Shown: positions 36,291 to 44,744, counted from the first letter of the stretch. The stretch: 64,000 nt of DNA from Thioclava marina (GCF_002020135.1 NZ_MPZS01000002.1:620001-684000); one strand, 5' to 3'. The notes: generated by a model from the letters alone, not told the origin. Program-made: numbers and translations.

Positions 36291-37355
36291 TTACTCGTTC
36301 GGACCGAAGGACTGGCGGTAGCCAGAGGCCACGAGGTCCCCCATCAGCGAGCAGTCGATGGCCGAGGTCACGTCGACCTTGTTGGTCATCAACCCGAGCT
36401 TGATCCACCAGTCATTGGTGAGTGCGGCCGCCTCCGGCATGAAGCCGTTCTTCAGGCCAAGCGGCATGTCACCCTCGAGCACGCCACAGGCTTTCGCGGA
36501 TTCGTCGAAGTCGAACATGTAGATGCCGCCCTCGAAGCTCTTGCCGTTGGTGCCGATGACATACCCGATATCCTCGGCCGGCCATTGCAGGAAATCGGCC
36601 AGCATCTGGTTGGTTTCCTCGACATGGTCGTGCCAGTAGCCCAGACCCTCCCAGCGCGCCTTGAGCACTGCAAGCGCCGCATCGCGGTCCTTCGCGATGA
36701 AGTTCTTGTTCATGTAGAGCGCATCCATGAAGATCCCGGTTTGCAGGACCTCGGGCTTGGACGTGTCGGTGACGCTTTTCGCGCCCGGGCTCGCCTCGAG
36801 AACTTTCGAGATCCAGGGCTCGTACATATAGGCCGCCGAAAGATCGCCCGAGAGCATCGGTCCCACTGCCTCATCGGCATTGAGGTTGACCCATTCGACA
36901 TCACCCGGCGCGATCCCTTCCCCGTCGAGCCAGACACCCATCAGGAGCTGGCCGATATAGGCCTGCGGGGCGGCGACCTTCTTGCCCTTGAGATCGGCGG
37001 CGGTCACATCGGGGGCAAGGATCACGTGATCCACACCGTAAGAGGGGTTGAGCAGCGCGACATTGACGACGTCGGTTCCGCGATCGGCCACCAGCGGCGT
37101 ATAATCCGCGGTGCAGCCGTAGACATCGACCTGCCCCGCCGCGAGCGCCGCATGGCCGCCGAGCGGGTCTTCGAAGATCGTGATGTTCAGGTCGTAATCG
37201 GGGATGAGGTCTTTCTGTTTGGCAACCTCAAGCATCGCGTAGCCCGGCCAGGAGACGCAGACGCCGACATTGACGGTTTCTTTTGCGAAGGCGGCGGTGG
37301 TGCTCAATGCGGCGGCGAGCGTCGCGGCCGGAAGGAGGAGCGGAAGAGTACGCAT
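36291..37355 (-). CDS. ABC transporter substrate-binding protein (SsuA/NMT1-like)
   Basis: A 354-residue periplasmic protein. Signal peptide LPLLLPAATLAAALSTTAAFA is followed by a mature start KETVNVGVCVSWPGYAML, typical of SsuA/TauA/NMT1-like binding proteins. Further matches are the loop DPLGGHAALAAGQVDVYG and KGKKVAAPQAYIGQLLMGVW. The many Trp, Tyr and acidic residues in the cleft region (WPGY, ADYTPL, YMYEPW) would suit a polar, possibly cationic ligand, but this is only suggestive. First gene of the operon, 145 bases from the divergent TetR gene, with AGAGGA 7 bases before the ATG. Confidence 0.9.
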   Translation of the reverse strand: MRTLPLLLPAATLAAALSTTAAFAKETVNVGVCVSWPGYAMLEVAKQKDLIPDYDLNITIFEDPLGGHAALAAGQVDVYGCTADYTPLVADRGTDVVNVALLNPSYGVDHVILAPDVTAADLKGKKVAAPQAYIGQLLMGVWLDGEGIAPGDVEWVNLNADEAVGPMLSGDLSAAYMYEPWISKVLEASPGAKSVTDTSKPEVLQTGIFMDALYMNKNFIAKDRDAALAVLKARWEGLGYWHDHVEETNQMLADFLQWPAEDIGYVIGTNGKSFEGGIYMFDFDESAKACGVLEGDMPLGLKNGFMPEAAALTNDWWIKLGLMTNKVDVTSAIDCSLMGDLVASGYRQSFGPNE

Positions 37356-37401
37356 GATTCGATCCTCTGTGCGTGATGGCTTCTGTCACAATCTTTGTCT
37401 C

Positions 37402-37432
37402 GAAAAATTTTTTAGGCAATAAAAAATTTTTC
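37402..37432. promoter_or_regulatory. AT-only palindromic operator between TetR gene and ABC operon
   Basis: Perfect 13-bp arms (GAAAAATTTTTTA and its complement) flank GGCAA. The element lies in the middle of the 145-base divergent spacer, and its 12 inner arm bases are only A or T in an otherwise GC-rich genome. Position, size (31 bases) and symmetry fit a TetR-family operator controlling both directions; it may also supply -10/UP-like AT content. Confidence 0.65.
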
Positions 37433-37500
37433 TGGCTTAATCTTTCTTGTCCCTTCAAGCTGGACGCGTTAGTCAAGGCTGAATTCAAGGAGGCTCCCTC

Positions 37501-38124
37501 GTGTCCGGGTTGAGAGAAAAGCAGAAGGCAGATCGACGCCGCCGAATCCTCGAAGCGGCGCGCAAGCTCTTTGCCAAGGCCGGTCCCGACGCGACCACGA
37601 TCGAGGCGATCGCCGACGCGGCCGGGGTCTCGGGCGTGACCGTGCACAATTACTACGGAACGAAATCCGGCGTGTTGCTGGCCCTTGTGGCCGAGAGCGA
37701 CCGGGAGCTCCTGGAAAAGATGGCGCGTGAATTGCCCGGGCAAAGCGACGATGTGATCGACCTCGCACGCCGCTTCGCCGCGATCATCCGCGACCACGCG
37801 ATCACCTTCCTCGACAAGGAGATCTGGCGGCAGGTCTTCGCCGCCTCCATCGCCGAGGCGAATTCGCGCTTCGGCAAATCCTATCACTCGCTCGACCATC
37901 AACTCGCGCTGGTACTGGTGCGCGAGATCGAGGTGCTTCAGGCGCGGGACGCGGTCTCTCCGGACGTTTCGGCCTATGATCTCGGCAAGGCGATCTTCAG
38001 CCTTCAGAACATGCGTTTCGTGAATTTCATCTCTTTCGACGAGATGACAGATGTCGAAAGCGATGCGGCCTTTCTGCGTGACTTGCGCTCGATCTTCGGC
38101 GCCCTGCCCCCTGACCGGCGCTGA
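37501..38124 (+). CDS. TetR/AcrR-family transcriptional regulator
   Basis: A 207-residue regulator. The N-terminal HTH covers about residues 12-58: RRRRILEAARKLFAKAG, TIEAIADAAGVSGVTVHNYY then GTKSGVLLALV, the classic TetR pattern with Tyr-Tyr-Gly-Thr-Lys at the end of the recognition helix. The C-terminal ligand-binding domain is helical. The start is GTG at 37501 with AAGGAGG 7 bases upstream. Transcribed divergently from the ABC/creatininase operon, so it most likely represses it until the substrate or an intermediate binds. Confidence 0.9.
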   Translation: MSGLREKQKADRRRRILEAARKLFAKAGPDATTIEAIADAAGVSGVTVHNYYGTKSGVLLALVAESDRELLEKMARELPGQSDDVIDLARRFAAIIRDHAITFLDKEIWRQVFAASIAEANSRFGKSYHSLDHQLALVLVREIEVLQARDAVSPDVSAYDLGKAIFSLQNMRFVNFISFDEMTDVESDAAFLRDLRSIFGALPPDRR

Positions 38125-38157
38125 CCACGCGCCATCGGCCGAAACGATCCCGCCAGT

Positions 38158-39105
38158 TCAAAGTTCGGGCGTCATCTCGCCGCAGAGTGCGCGACCGAGA
38201 CGCGCCTGTTGAGCGTGCCGATCAGGACTGAAGGACAGCGCGTGGTTGAGCTTGGCGAAGGCGGCCTCGACGGTCATGTCGCGCCCGTCGATCACGCCGT
38301 GATCGCGCAGGACCGCGCCAGCTGCATAGGTTCCAAGCGCGATCCCACCCTCGGGACACTGGCTGACCGCGATGACCGGAATGGCGCGCGCTTGCGCGGT
38401 GGCGAGCGCCTGACGCAACCCAGCGGTATCTGGTGCGGTACCCGAGCCGTAGCAGCGCAACACGAGCCCGTCGCAGACCTGCGCGGCATGCTCGAAAAGG
38501 CTCTCTTCCATTCCCGGCGCCACGGCGAGAACGGCAATCCGCGCCGGAGCGATCGGGTGACGCCGGAGCGCAGCGCCCGGCTGGCGGGGCGGGATCTCCG
38601 AAGGGTCGGCATTGAAAGCGTCGAAAGCACGCGAATGGCTCTTGCGGACCCGCGCGCCATGCAGAAGGCGGCCTCCGAATTGCACCCAGACGCCGGGCTC
38701 GGCCGAGCGTGCAGCGTCGAGCGCATCAAGCAGGTTGCGTCCGCCATCCGAGCCCTCGACCGTCAGCGGCAACATCGCCCCCGTCACGATCACAGGCTTG
38801 CCCAAGCCCTCAAGCGCGAAGCACAGCGCGCCTGCGGTGTAGGCCAGAGTATCGGTGCCATGCGTCACGACGAACCCGTCGAAAGCGTCGTAATGGGTGG
38901 CGATCTCGCGGGCGATCCGGTCCCAGTCGGCAGGTGTTGCGTTCGCGCTGTCGATAAGCGGTGCGAAGGCGCGGATCTCCACGCCTTCGAACGCATCCGC
39001 GTGATCTGCGAGGAACCCCTCGATCACGCCGGACGCGGGTGCAAAACCATCAGGCGTGGCGATCATGCCGATCGTACCGCCGGTATGGATCAGCAGGATC
39101 GCCAC
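38158..39105 (-). CDS. L-asparaginase-family amidohydrolase
   Basis: A 315-residue protein hydrolysing asparagine (or a related amide) to aspartate and ammonia. Both active-site Thr motifs are present: ILLIHTGGTIGM at the N terminus and FVVTHGTDTLAYTAGAL, followed by LPLTVEGSDGGRNL. There is no signal peptide, so it is a cytoplasmic type-I-like enzyme. The start is GTG at 39105, five bases after the bioY stop; no better start exists downstream of that stop. Being in the bioMNY transcript, it may be coexpressed with biotin uptake for no obvious biochemical reason. Confidence 0.9.
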   Translation of the reverse strand: MAILLIHTGGTIGMIATPDGFAPASGVIEGFLADHADAFEGVEIRAFAPLIDSANATPADWDRIAREIATHYDAFDGFVVTHGTDTLAYTAGALCFALEGLGKPVIVTGAMLPLTVEGSDGGRNLLDALDAARSAEPGVWVQFGGRLLHGARVRKSHSRAFDAFNADPSEIPPRQPGAALRRHPIAPARIAVLAVAPGMEESLFEHAAQVCDGLVLRCYGSGTAPDTAGLRQALATAQARAIPVIAVSQCPEGGIALGTYAAGAVLRDHGVIDGRDMTVEAAFAKLNHALSFSPDRHAQQARLGRALCGEMTPEL

Positions 39106-39110
39106 GGTGC

Positions 39111-39656
39111 TCAGGCGCGCGAGAGCACGCTCGAGGGGCGCGCCTTGGCCAGAGCCGAGGTCAGCGCACCGGCGACCGCTGCCTTGATCAGGTCACCGGG
39201 GATGAAGACGAGCATCAGCGAGGTGCTCTCGGTCAGGCTCTTGCCAAGCGCGAGCGACAGACCCACGATCCCCATCGCATAGGACAGCACGATCCCGCCG
39301 AGGATCGAGGCCACGAAGACCGACACGGCGAGCGGCGGCTGGCGCCATTTCTCGACGATGAACCCGATGAGCCAGGCCGCGACCGGCCAGCTGAAGAGGA
39401 AACCGCCCGTCGGGCCGAAGAAGACGCCCAGACCGCCCCGGCCACCAGCCAGAAGCGGCAGGCCCACGGCCACGAGCAGAAGGAACAGAAGAACCGCCAG
39501 CGCCCCGCGTTTCGAGCCCAGCACCGCGCCGGCCAGCATGATCCCGAGGCTCTGCGCCGTGATCGGCACGCCAAAGCCCAGCGTGATCTTGGGGATCAGC
39601 CCCAGAACGGCGATCAGCGCCGCAAAAAGCGCGATCAGCGCGACATTCTTTTCCAT
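39111..39656 (-). CDS. bioY: Biotin transporter substrate-binding membrane subunit BioY
   Basis: A 181-residue membrane protein, the S component of the biotin ECF transporter. Recognisable BioY features are LGLIPKITLGFGVPITAQSLGIMLAGAVLG near the N terminus, a central GGRGGLGVFFGPTGGFLFSWPVAAWL, and LSLALGKSL before VFIPGDLIKA. About six transmembrane segments. Starts directly after the bioN stop codon. Confidence 0.95.
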   Translation of the reverse strand: MEKNVALIALFAALIAVLGLIPKITLGFGVPITAQSLGIMLAGAVLGSKRGALAVLLFLLLVAVGLPLLAGGRGGLGVFFGPTGGFLFSWPVAAWLIGFIVEKWRQPPLAVSVFVASILGGIVLSYAMGIVGLSLALGKSLTESTSLMLVFIPGDLIKAAVAGALTSALAKARPSSVLSRA

Positions 39657-40271
39657 CTAATTCTCCCTTTCAGATGTGAGCCCTCCCCGGGCCCGAAGCG
39701 CATCGCCGACATGGTCGGCGTCGTCAAGCGCAAGAAGCGTGAAGGGCAGCACGAGCCGCCAACTTGGCCGCCGTGTTGCCCGCGCACGCCAGCTCTCGGT
39801 CAGCCGCGTGCCCTTTCCCATGAGCACCGGCACCATCCGGATCACCAGCGCGATCGCGATCTCCAGCACCTGCGTCGGCATCCCGAGTTTGCGCAGCGGC
39901 GTACTCAGCCAGCTTACCACCGCGATCATGTCGCTCAGCCGCGTCGTCATCGACACCAGATTGGCCAGCGCCACCGCCGAGATCATCCGCATCACGATCA
40001 TCAGCCCGTCGGCGATCTCTCCGATCACCACCTGCCAGATGCCGACGATCACGATGAAGGGCCAGAGCACCTTGAGCGCGCGCAGCCCCGAGCGCAGAAA
40101 CGCCCGCCCCGGTGCGGCATAGGCGGCGAGGATCGTCAGAAGGATCGCCAGATGCGCGTAGGGGCTGGTGATGTAGAACAGCCCCAGCGTGCTCGCGCAG
40201 AGCCCCGCGAGCTTCAGGCCTGCGGGCCAGTCATGCGCGCGGGTCTTAACCGGAGAGGTCAGCGATATCAT
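39657..40271 (-). CDS. bioN: ECF transporter transmembrane (T) subunit BioN
   Basis: A 204-residue membrane protein of the CbiQ/EcfT family coupling BioM ATP hydrolysis to BioY. Hydrophobic segments near the N terminus (YAHLAILLTILAAY) are followed by a C-terminal coupling region containing ARATRRP, the Ala-Arg-x signature of T subunits. Starts within the 3' end of bioM (26-base overlap) and abuts bioY, so the three are translationally coupled. Confidence 0.92.
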   Translation of the reverse strand: MISLTSPVKTRAHDWPAGLKLAGLCASTLGLFYITSPYAHLAILLTILAAYAAPGRAFLRSGLRALKVLWPFIVIVGIWQVVIGEIADGLMIVMRMISAVALANLVSMTTRLSDMIAVVSWLSTPLRKLGMPTQVLEIAIALVIRMVPVLMGKGTRLTESWRARATRRPSWRLVLPFTLLALDDADHVGDALRARGGLTSEREN

Positions 40272-40992
40272 CGGCCTCTCCCTGTCGCGTCATCTCTTCG
40301 ATATAGGCAGGCAGGACCTCGCCCACGGCGCCGTGCATCCGCAAGCGCCCCTGATCGAGCCAGAGGACCTCGTCATAGGTCTCGACCTCGCGCGGATCAT
40401 GGGTGATCTGGATCAGCGTGCCGCGATAGAGCCCCAGATAACGCGCGAGCTGCGCCTTGGTCGGAATGTCGAGACCCGAGAAGGGTTCGTCGAGGATCAA
40501 AAGTTTCGGCGCCATCGCGCTCACCGCCATCAGGCACAGAAGCTGCTTCTGGCCCTGGCTGAGCGTCGTCACATAAGCATCGCGCCAGCCCTCTTTGTCG
40601 AAGCGTGTCAGCGTCTCGTGCGCCTGCGCTTCTGCGGCGCGCTTCGAGGCCCCTTGCTGGCGCAGCCCGAAGGCGATCTCCTCGAGCACGGTCGGGAAGA
40701 TGATCTGGTGATCGGGGTTCTGGAACAGGATGCCCACTTCGCGCAGCGCCGCCTTGCGGTCGGTGGCAAGGTCGTAGCCATTGATCCGCAAACTCCCCTG
40801 CGTCGGTGCGATCAGCCCCGCGAGCAGCCGCGCCAGCGTCGATTTTCCCGATCCGTTGCGCCCGACGATCCCGATCCGGCGCGCGCGCGTCTCGACGGAA
40901 ATATCTTGCAAAACCACGCGCCCTTCGAGCTCGTGGCCCAGAGCATCAAGCCGGAGATGACTCGCGGCGGGGATCGGATCAGTTCCGGACAT
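40246..40992 (-). CDS. bioM: ECF transporter ATPase BioM
   Basis: A 248-residue ABC ATPase energising biotin uptake. Walker A GRNGSGKSTLARLLAG, Q-loop ILFQNPDHQIIFPTV (an NPDxQ motif typical of ECF ATPases), signature LSQGQKQLLCLMAV and Walker B LLILDEPFSGLDIPT are all present. First gene of the bioMNY-asparaginase operon. Confidence 0.94.
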   Translation of the reverse strand: MSGTDPIPAASHLRLDALGHELEGRVVLQDISVETRARRIGIVGRNGSGKSTLARLLAGLIAPTQGSLRINGYDLATDRKAALREVGILFQNPDHQIIFPTVLEEIAFGLRQQGASKRAAEAQAHETLTRFDKEGWRDAYVTTLSQGQKQLLCLMAVSAMAPKLLILDEPFSGLDIPTKAQLARYLGLYRGTLIQITHDPREVETYDEVLWLDQGRLRMHGAVGEVLPAYIEEMTRQGEADDIADLSG

Positions 40993-41081
40993 GCGCGCGT
41001 GCTTACACGCAGCCGCGCGCGCTTTCCAGATGGCATTGGTCGTAGAGAAAGAACCTATGGCAGCCAGCCCCGGAACGAAAA

Positions 41082-41107
41082 CGCGCGAGGCACCCCTGCC
41101 CCGCGCG
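41082..41107 (-). terminator. Rho-independent terminator after the BCCT gene
   Basis: An 11-bp stem (CGCGCGGGGCA with TGCCTCGCGCG, one G-U pair) and CCCC/GGGG loop is followed on the minus strand by TTTTCG, 23 bases after the BCCT stop codon. Confidence 0.75.
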
Positions 41108-41130
41108 CTTTCCCCTCAACTGAGCGATGC

Positions 41131-42771
41131 TCAGCGCGGTTCGCTGCGCAGTCCCTTGAAGATCGCCCAGCACATCACCAGGAGGACGAGCGTGAAGGGC
41201 AGCCCGGTCGAGATGACCATTGCCTGCAAAGCGCTCAGCCCGCCGCCGACAAGCAGCACGATCGCGACCGCGCCCTCGAACGTCGCCCAGAACACACGCT
41301 GCGGCACCGGTGCATCGACCTTGCCGCCCGCGGTGATCGTGTCGATCACGAGCGAGCCCGAGTCCGACGAGGTCACGAAGAACACGATGACCAGAACGAT
41401 CGCGATGACTGAGGTGATCGAGCTCAGCGGCAGCCCTTCGAGCATCGCGAACAGCGACAGCGGCGGGTTGTAGCTGTCGATCACGTTCGCCTTCACCAGC
41501 GAGCCTGCCGGATCCGAGATCACCTGATCGATCGCCACGCCGCCGAAGACGGCCATCCAGAGCACGCAGACCAGCGAGGGGATCAGCAGCACGCAGATGA
41601 TGAACTCGCGCACGGTGCGGCCGCGCGAGACGCGGGCGATGAACATGCCGACGAAGGGCGACCAGGAGATCCACCACGCCCAGTAGAACGCGGTCCAGCC
41701 GTCGCGATAGACGTCATCCGTGCGTCCGACCGGGTTCGAAAGGGGTATGATGTCCTTCGCATAGGCCAGAAGTCCTTTTCCGAAATCGGTGAAGATCGCC
41801 AGTGTCGGTCCGGCGAGGAGCACGAAGACCAGAAGCAGCGCAGCAATCCCCATGTTGATCTCCGACAGCAGCTTCACCCCGCCATCGAGACCCCGCAGAA
41901 CCGAGAACAGCGCGATACCGGTGATAATAGTGATCAGGACGATCTGCACCGTGGTATTGATCGGCACGCCGAAGACGTGGTTCAGACCCGCATTGGCCTG
42001 CTGCGCGCCGAAGCCGAGCGAGGTCGCCAGACCGAAGAGCGTGGCAAACACCGCGAGGATGTCGATCACGTGGCCGGTCCAGCCCCAGATCTTCTCACCG
42101 AAGATCGGGTAGAACGCCGAGCGGATCGTCAACGGCAGCCCCTTGTTATAGGAGAAGAGCGCCAGCGCCAGCGCCACCACCGCATAGATCGCCCAGGGGT
42201 GCAGACCCCAGTGGTAGATCGTGGCCGCAAGGCCCATCTCCTTGGCCCGCTCGACATTGGCCGGGATCAGGTTGCCATCGGCGTCAAAGGGCGAAGGCGT
42301 GCCCAACGGCTGAGAGATCGCCATGTGGTAGACCGGCTCGAGCACACCGAAGAACATCAGGCCAATGCCCATGCCGGCGGCGAAGAGCATCGCGAACCAG
42401 CCGATATAAGTGTAGTCGGGCTCGGCATCCGTGCCGCCCAGGCGGACCGCGCCGTAGGGGCTCACGATCAGCGCGAGGCAGAAGATCACGAAGATGTCCG
42501 CGGCGCTCAGGAAGAACCAGTCGAAGGTCGAGGTCAGCCAGGGGCGCATCGCCCCGAAGACCGCGCTCGCCTGCTCGGGCAGGGCCAGCGCGTAGAAGAC
42601 GAAGGCCACGATGGTCAGTGCGGAGACCAGAAAGACCGGGTTGTGAACGTCGAAACCGAAGGGACCGAGCTGCCCCTCCAGATTGTCCTGACCGATTTCG
42701 TAATCGGTGTCGATGATTTGGGTTTCCCCCTCCGGGGCAGGTATTCCCTGAATGTCCTCAGGTTCGGCCAT
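41131..42771 (-). CDS. BCCT-family betaine/choline/carnitine transporter
   Basis: A 546-residue inner-membrane secondary transporter with about twelve hydrophobic segments. BCCT signatures are the Trp/Gly motif GWFAMLFAAGMGIGLMFFGVLEP and FYWAWWISWSPFVGMFIARVSRGRT in TM8, plus TSSDSGSLVIDTITAGG. Substrates of the family are quaternary ammonium compounds such as glycine betaine, choline, carnitine or DMSP; most use Na+ or H+. The N terminus is long and acidic; the C terminus is short, lacking an extended osmosensing tail. Lies 42 bases downstream of a universal stress protein gene and is probably cotranscribed. Confidence 0.95.
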   Translation of the reverse strand: MAEPEDIQGIPAPEGETQIIDTDYEIGQDNLEGQLGPFGFDVHNPVFLVSALTIVAFVFYALALPEQASAVFGAMRPWLTSTFDWFFLSAADIFVIFCLALIVSPYGAVRLGGTDAEPDYTYIGWFAMLFAAGMGIGLMFFGVLEPVYHMAISQPLGTPSPFDADGNLIPANVERAKEMGLAATIYHWGLHPWAIYAVVALALALFSYNKGLPLTIRSAFYPIFGEKIWGWTGHVIDILAVFATLFGLATSLGFGAQQANAGLNHVFGVPINTTVQIVLITIITGIALFSVLRGLDGGVKLLSEINMGIAALLLVFVLLAGPTLAIFTDFGKGLLAYAKDIIPLSNPVGRTDDVYRDGWTAFYWAWWISWSPFVGMFIARVSRGRTVREFIICVLLIPSLVCVLWMAVFGGVAIDQVISDPAGSLVKANVIDSYNPPLSLFAMLEGLPLSSITSVIAIVLVIVFFVTSSDSGSLVIDTITAGGKVDAPVPQRVFWATFEGAVAIVLLVGGGLSALQAMVISTGLPFTLVLLVMCWAIFKGLRSEPR

Positions 42772-42813
42772 ATGCCGTCCTCCTGTCCTTGTGTGTTGAT
42801 TCTTGGTGCGCGT

Positions 42814-43230
42814 TCAGCCGCGCACGAGAAAGACCGAAGCCTGCGCATGGGCCGCGAGATGACCACCGTGCGACGCCCAGACATAATCCGCGACATTGGG
42901 CAGATGCGTGGCCATCACGACGAGATCCGTTCCCAAGGTCTTGCTTGCTTCGAGCAAGTGCTTGTCGAGGTCGATCGCAGGGTCGTGCGCAACGATCATA
43001 TGCGCGGCGCTTCGATAGCCCTTTTCTGCGGCCTTGGAGGACGCGAATTCCTTCAGACGCGCCTCGTATTCCTTCGGATTGTGCCCGAGCGCATTCGGCT
43101 CCGGGCTGGTGACGCCCACGAAGATCACGTCGGCATCATGCGTGGTTGCGAGTTCCGCTACGATGCTCAGCGCCTTGCCCATCTTTTCGACATGACGCAG
43201 ATCCACCGGAACCATGATTTTATTGAACAT
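42814..43230 (-). CDS. Universal stress protein (UspA family)
   Basis: A 138-residue protein with the Usp fold: MFNKIMVPVDLRH at the start, the second-strand DADVIFVGVTSPEP, and the C-terminal LGTDLVVMATHLPNVADYVWASHGG followed by QASVFLVRG. The ATP-binding G-x2-G-x9-G-S/T motif is degenerate (SHGGHLAAHAQAS), so nucleotide binding is uncertain. Its place before a BCCT transporter is reminiscent of TeaD, a Usp protein encoded with an osmolyte transporter, and suggests transporter regulation. Confidence 0.9.
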   Translation of the reverse strand: MFNKIMVPVDLRHVEKMGKALSIVAELATTHDADVIFVGVTSPEPNALGHNPKEYEARLKEFASSKAAEKGYRSAAHMIVAHDPAIDLDKHLLEASKTLGTDLVVMATHLPNVADYVWASHGGHLAAHAQASVFLVRG

Positions 43231-43434
43231 TTTAATCCCTCACGTTTCCGTAGTTCCCGGCGAGAGCATGCGGGGAACCTATCCGACCAACGGGTGCCTT
43301 GGGGTCGGGTTCCAAAAAACGTGAATAAAATCATATGAAATGACACAGGAACGGGGCGCGAGCGTATCGCTCCCGAGCAGTTTGCAGCCGCCGTTCCGAA
43401 AAGCTTCGCGGGCGCTTCGCGACACGGAATAGCA

Positions 43435-43464
43435 AAACGCCCCGGCCTTGCGGTCGGGGCGTTT
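43435..43464. terminator. Bidirectional-looking terminator after rpmD
   Basis: A perfect 10-bp stem AAACGCCCCG/CGGGGCGTTT with a 10-base loop, followed on the plus strand by CGTTTTT and on the minus strand by TGC. It lies 25 bases after the rpmD stop and ends the ribosomal operon before the stress-protein gene. Bases 43231-43434 show nothing else but probably contain the usp promoter. Confidence 0.75.
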
Positions 43465-43488
43465 CGTTTTTCACCAGAACCGTTTGGC

Positions 43489-43674
43489 TCAGGCTTTTTC
43501 TTCGATGATCGCCACGAGGTGCGGGATCTTCGCGACCATGCCACGCACGGCCGGGGTGTCTTCCAGCTCGCGGGTGCGGTTCATCTTGTTCAGACCCAGA
43601 CCTTTCAGCGTCTCACGCTGGATGGCGGGGCGACGGATCGGCGAACCGATCTGCTTGACGACGATGGTAGCCAT
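43489..43674 (-). CDS. rpmD: Ribosomal protein uL30
   Basis: 61 residues; [40 protein letters not shown] and a [11 protein letters not shown] end are diagnostic of bacterial L30, a small 50S protein. It is the last gene before the terminator; rplO and secY, which usually follow, are absent here. Confidence 0.97.
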   Translation of the reverse strand: MATIVVKQIGSPIRRPAIQRETLKGLGLNKMNRTRELEDTPAVRGMVAKIPHLVAIIEEKA

Positions 43675-43686
43675 TGATCGCTCTCC

Positions 43687-44256
43687 TTACGCTTCCGAAG
43701 CTTCGGCGGTCGCCTCAGCCTCGGGCTTCTTCAGGATGTCGGCCACTTTCTTGCCACGGCGCGCTGCCACCTGACGGGGGCTCGCTTCCTTGGTCAGACC
43801 GTTCAGCGTGGCGCGGATCATGTTGTAGGGGTTCTGCGAGCCCAGCGACTTCGACACGACGTCCTTGACGCCGAGCATTTCGAAGACAGCACGCATCGGA
43901 CCACCTGCGATGATACCGGTACCTTCCGGGGCGGTGCGCATCACAACACGACCGGCGCCGTGACGGCCCTCGATGTCGTGGTGCAGGGTGCGGCCGTCAC
44001 GCAGCGGCACGCGAACCATCTGGCGCTTCGCCTGTTCGGTCGCCTTGCGGATCGCTTCCGGAACTTCCTTGGCCTTGCCCTTGCCGAAGCCGACACGGCC
44101 GCGCTGGTCGCCGACGACCACGAGGGCTGCGAAGCCGAAGCGCTTACCACCCTTCACGGTTTTCGACACACGGTTGATCGCAACAAGGCGATCGGCGAAT
44201 TCCGGGGTTTCTTCGCGCTCTTCGCGGCGGCCCCGACGGTTGTCACGTTCTGCCAT
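43687..44256 (-). CDS. rpsE: Ribosomal protein uS5
   Basis: 189 residues. The RNA-binding motif [19 protein letters not shown] and the conserved [19 protein letters not shown] / [18 protein letters not shown] identify S5, part of the mRNA entry channel of the 30S subunit. The ATG at 44256 ([14 protein letters not shown]) follows GAAGGA; the frame is open to 44289. The C terminus carries an Ala/Glu-rich tail ([10 protein letters not shown]). Confidence 0.97.
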   Translation of the reverse strand: MAERDNRRGRREEREETPEFADRLVAINRVSKTVKGGKRFGFAALVVVGDQRGRVGFGKGKAKEVPEAIRKATEQAKRQMVRVPLRDGRTLHHDIEGRHGAGRVVMRTAPEGTGIIAGGPMRAVFEMLGVKDVVSKSLGSQNPYNMIRATLNGLTKEASPRQVAARRGKKVADILKKPEAEATAEASEA

Positions 44257-44310
44257 AAGGCATTCCTTCTCGTGATGGCGTGGTAACACGCCGTTTCATC
44301 CAATCCAGGT

Positions 44311-44365
44311 GAGCGCCCCATCGCGGGGACGCTCCCGGATCATCGGGGTGGCGTTGCCGCCACCC
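44311..44365 (-). other. Tandem hairpins between rplR and rpsE
   Basis: Two stems fall in the 117-base spacer: GAGCG-CCCC with GGGG-A-CGCTC (44311-44334) and a perfect 8-bp GGGTGGCG/CGCCACCC with loop TTGC (44346-44365). The spacer is unusually long for this operon. They may act in mRNA processing, attenuation or ribosomal-protein feedback; no U-run is present. Confidence 0.5.
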
Positions 44366-44373
44366 TCCGGTTC

Positions 44374-44733
44374 TTAGAACTTCAGACCGCCTTCGCGGGC
44401 TGCATCGGCAAGCGCCTTGATCTTCCCGTGGAACAGGAAGCCGCCGCGATCGAAGTAGCAGGTTTCGACACCGGCTTTCTTCGCACGCTCGGCGATCGCA
44501 GCACCGACTTTCGCCGCCGCTTCGACGTTGTTCTTGCCGACGACGCCGAGATCTTTCTCGAGCGACGAGGCCGAAGCCAGCGTCACGCCGTTGACGTCGT
44601 CGATCAGCTGAACGCTGATGTTCTTCGACGAGCGGTGAACCGAAAGACGGGCGCGACCAGCGGCCATCTTGCGAAGTTTGTTCCGGACGCGCAGGCGGCG
44701 CTTGAGGAACAGATCCCGTTTGCTGTTTGCCAT
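44374..44733 (-). CDS. rplR: Ribosomal protein uL18
   Basis: 119 residues. Basic N terminus [14 protein letters not shown], the 5S-rRNA-binding strand [18 protein letters not shown], and the C-terminal [27 protein letters not shown] are typical of L18, which anchors 5S rRNA in the 50S central protuberance. Confidence 0.97.
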   Translation of the reverse strand: MANSKRDLFLKRRLRVRNKLRKMAAGRARLSVHRSSKNISVQLIDDVNGVTLASASSLEKDLGVVGKNNVEAAAKVGAAIAERAKKAGVETCYFDRGGFLFHGKIKALADAAREGGLKF

Positions 44734-44744
44734 TTTCGCGTTCC

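Noticed and set aside
37356-37500. Guanidine riboswitch before the creatininase/ureohydrolase operon
   Set aside because: I looked for one given the likely guanidino chemistry, but the 145-base spacer holds only the AT palindrome and promoter-size sequence, too little for a ykkC-type fold.
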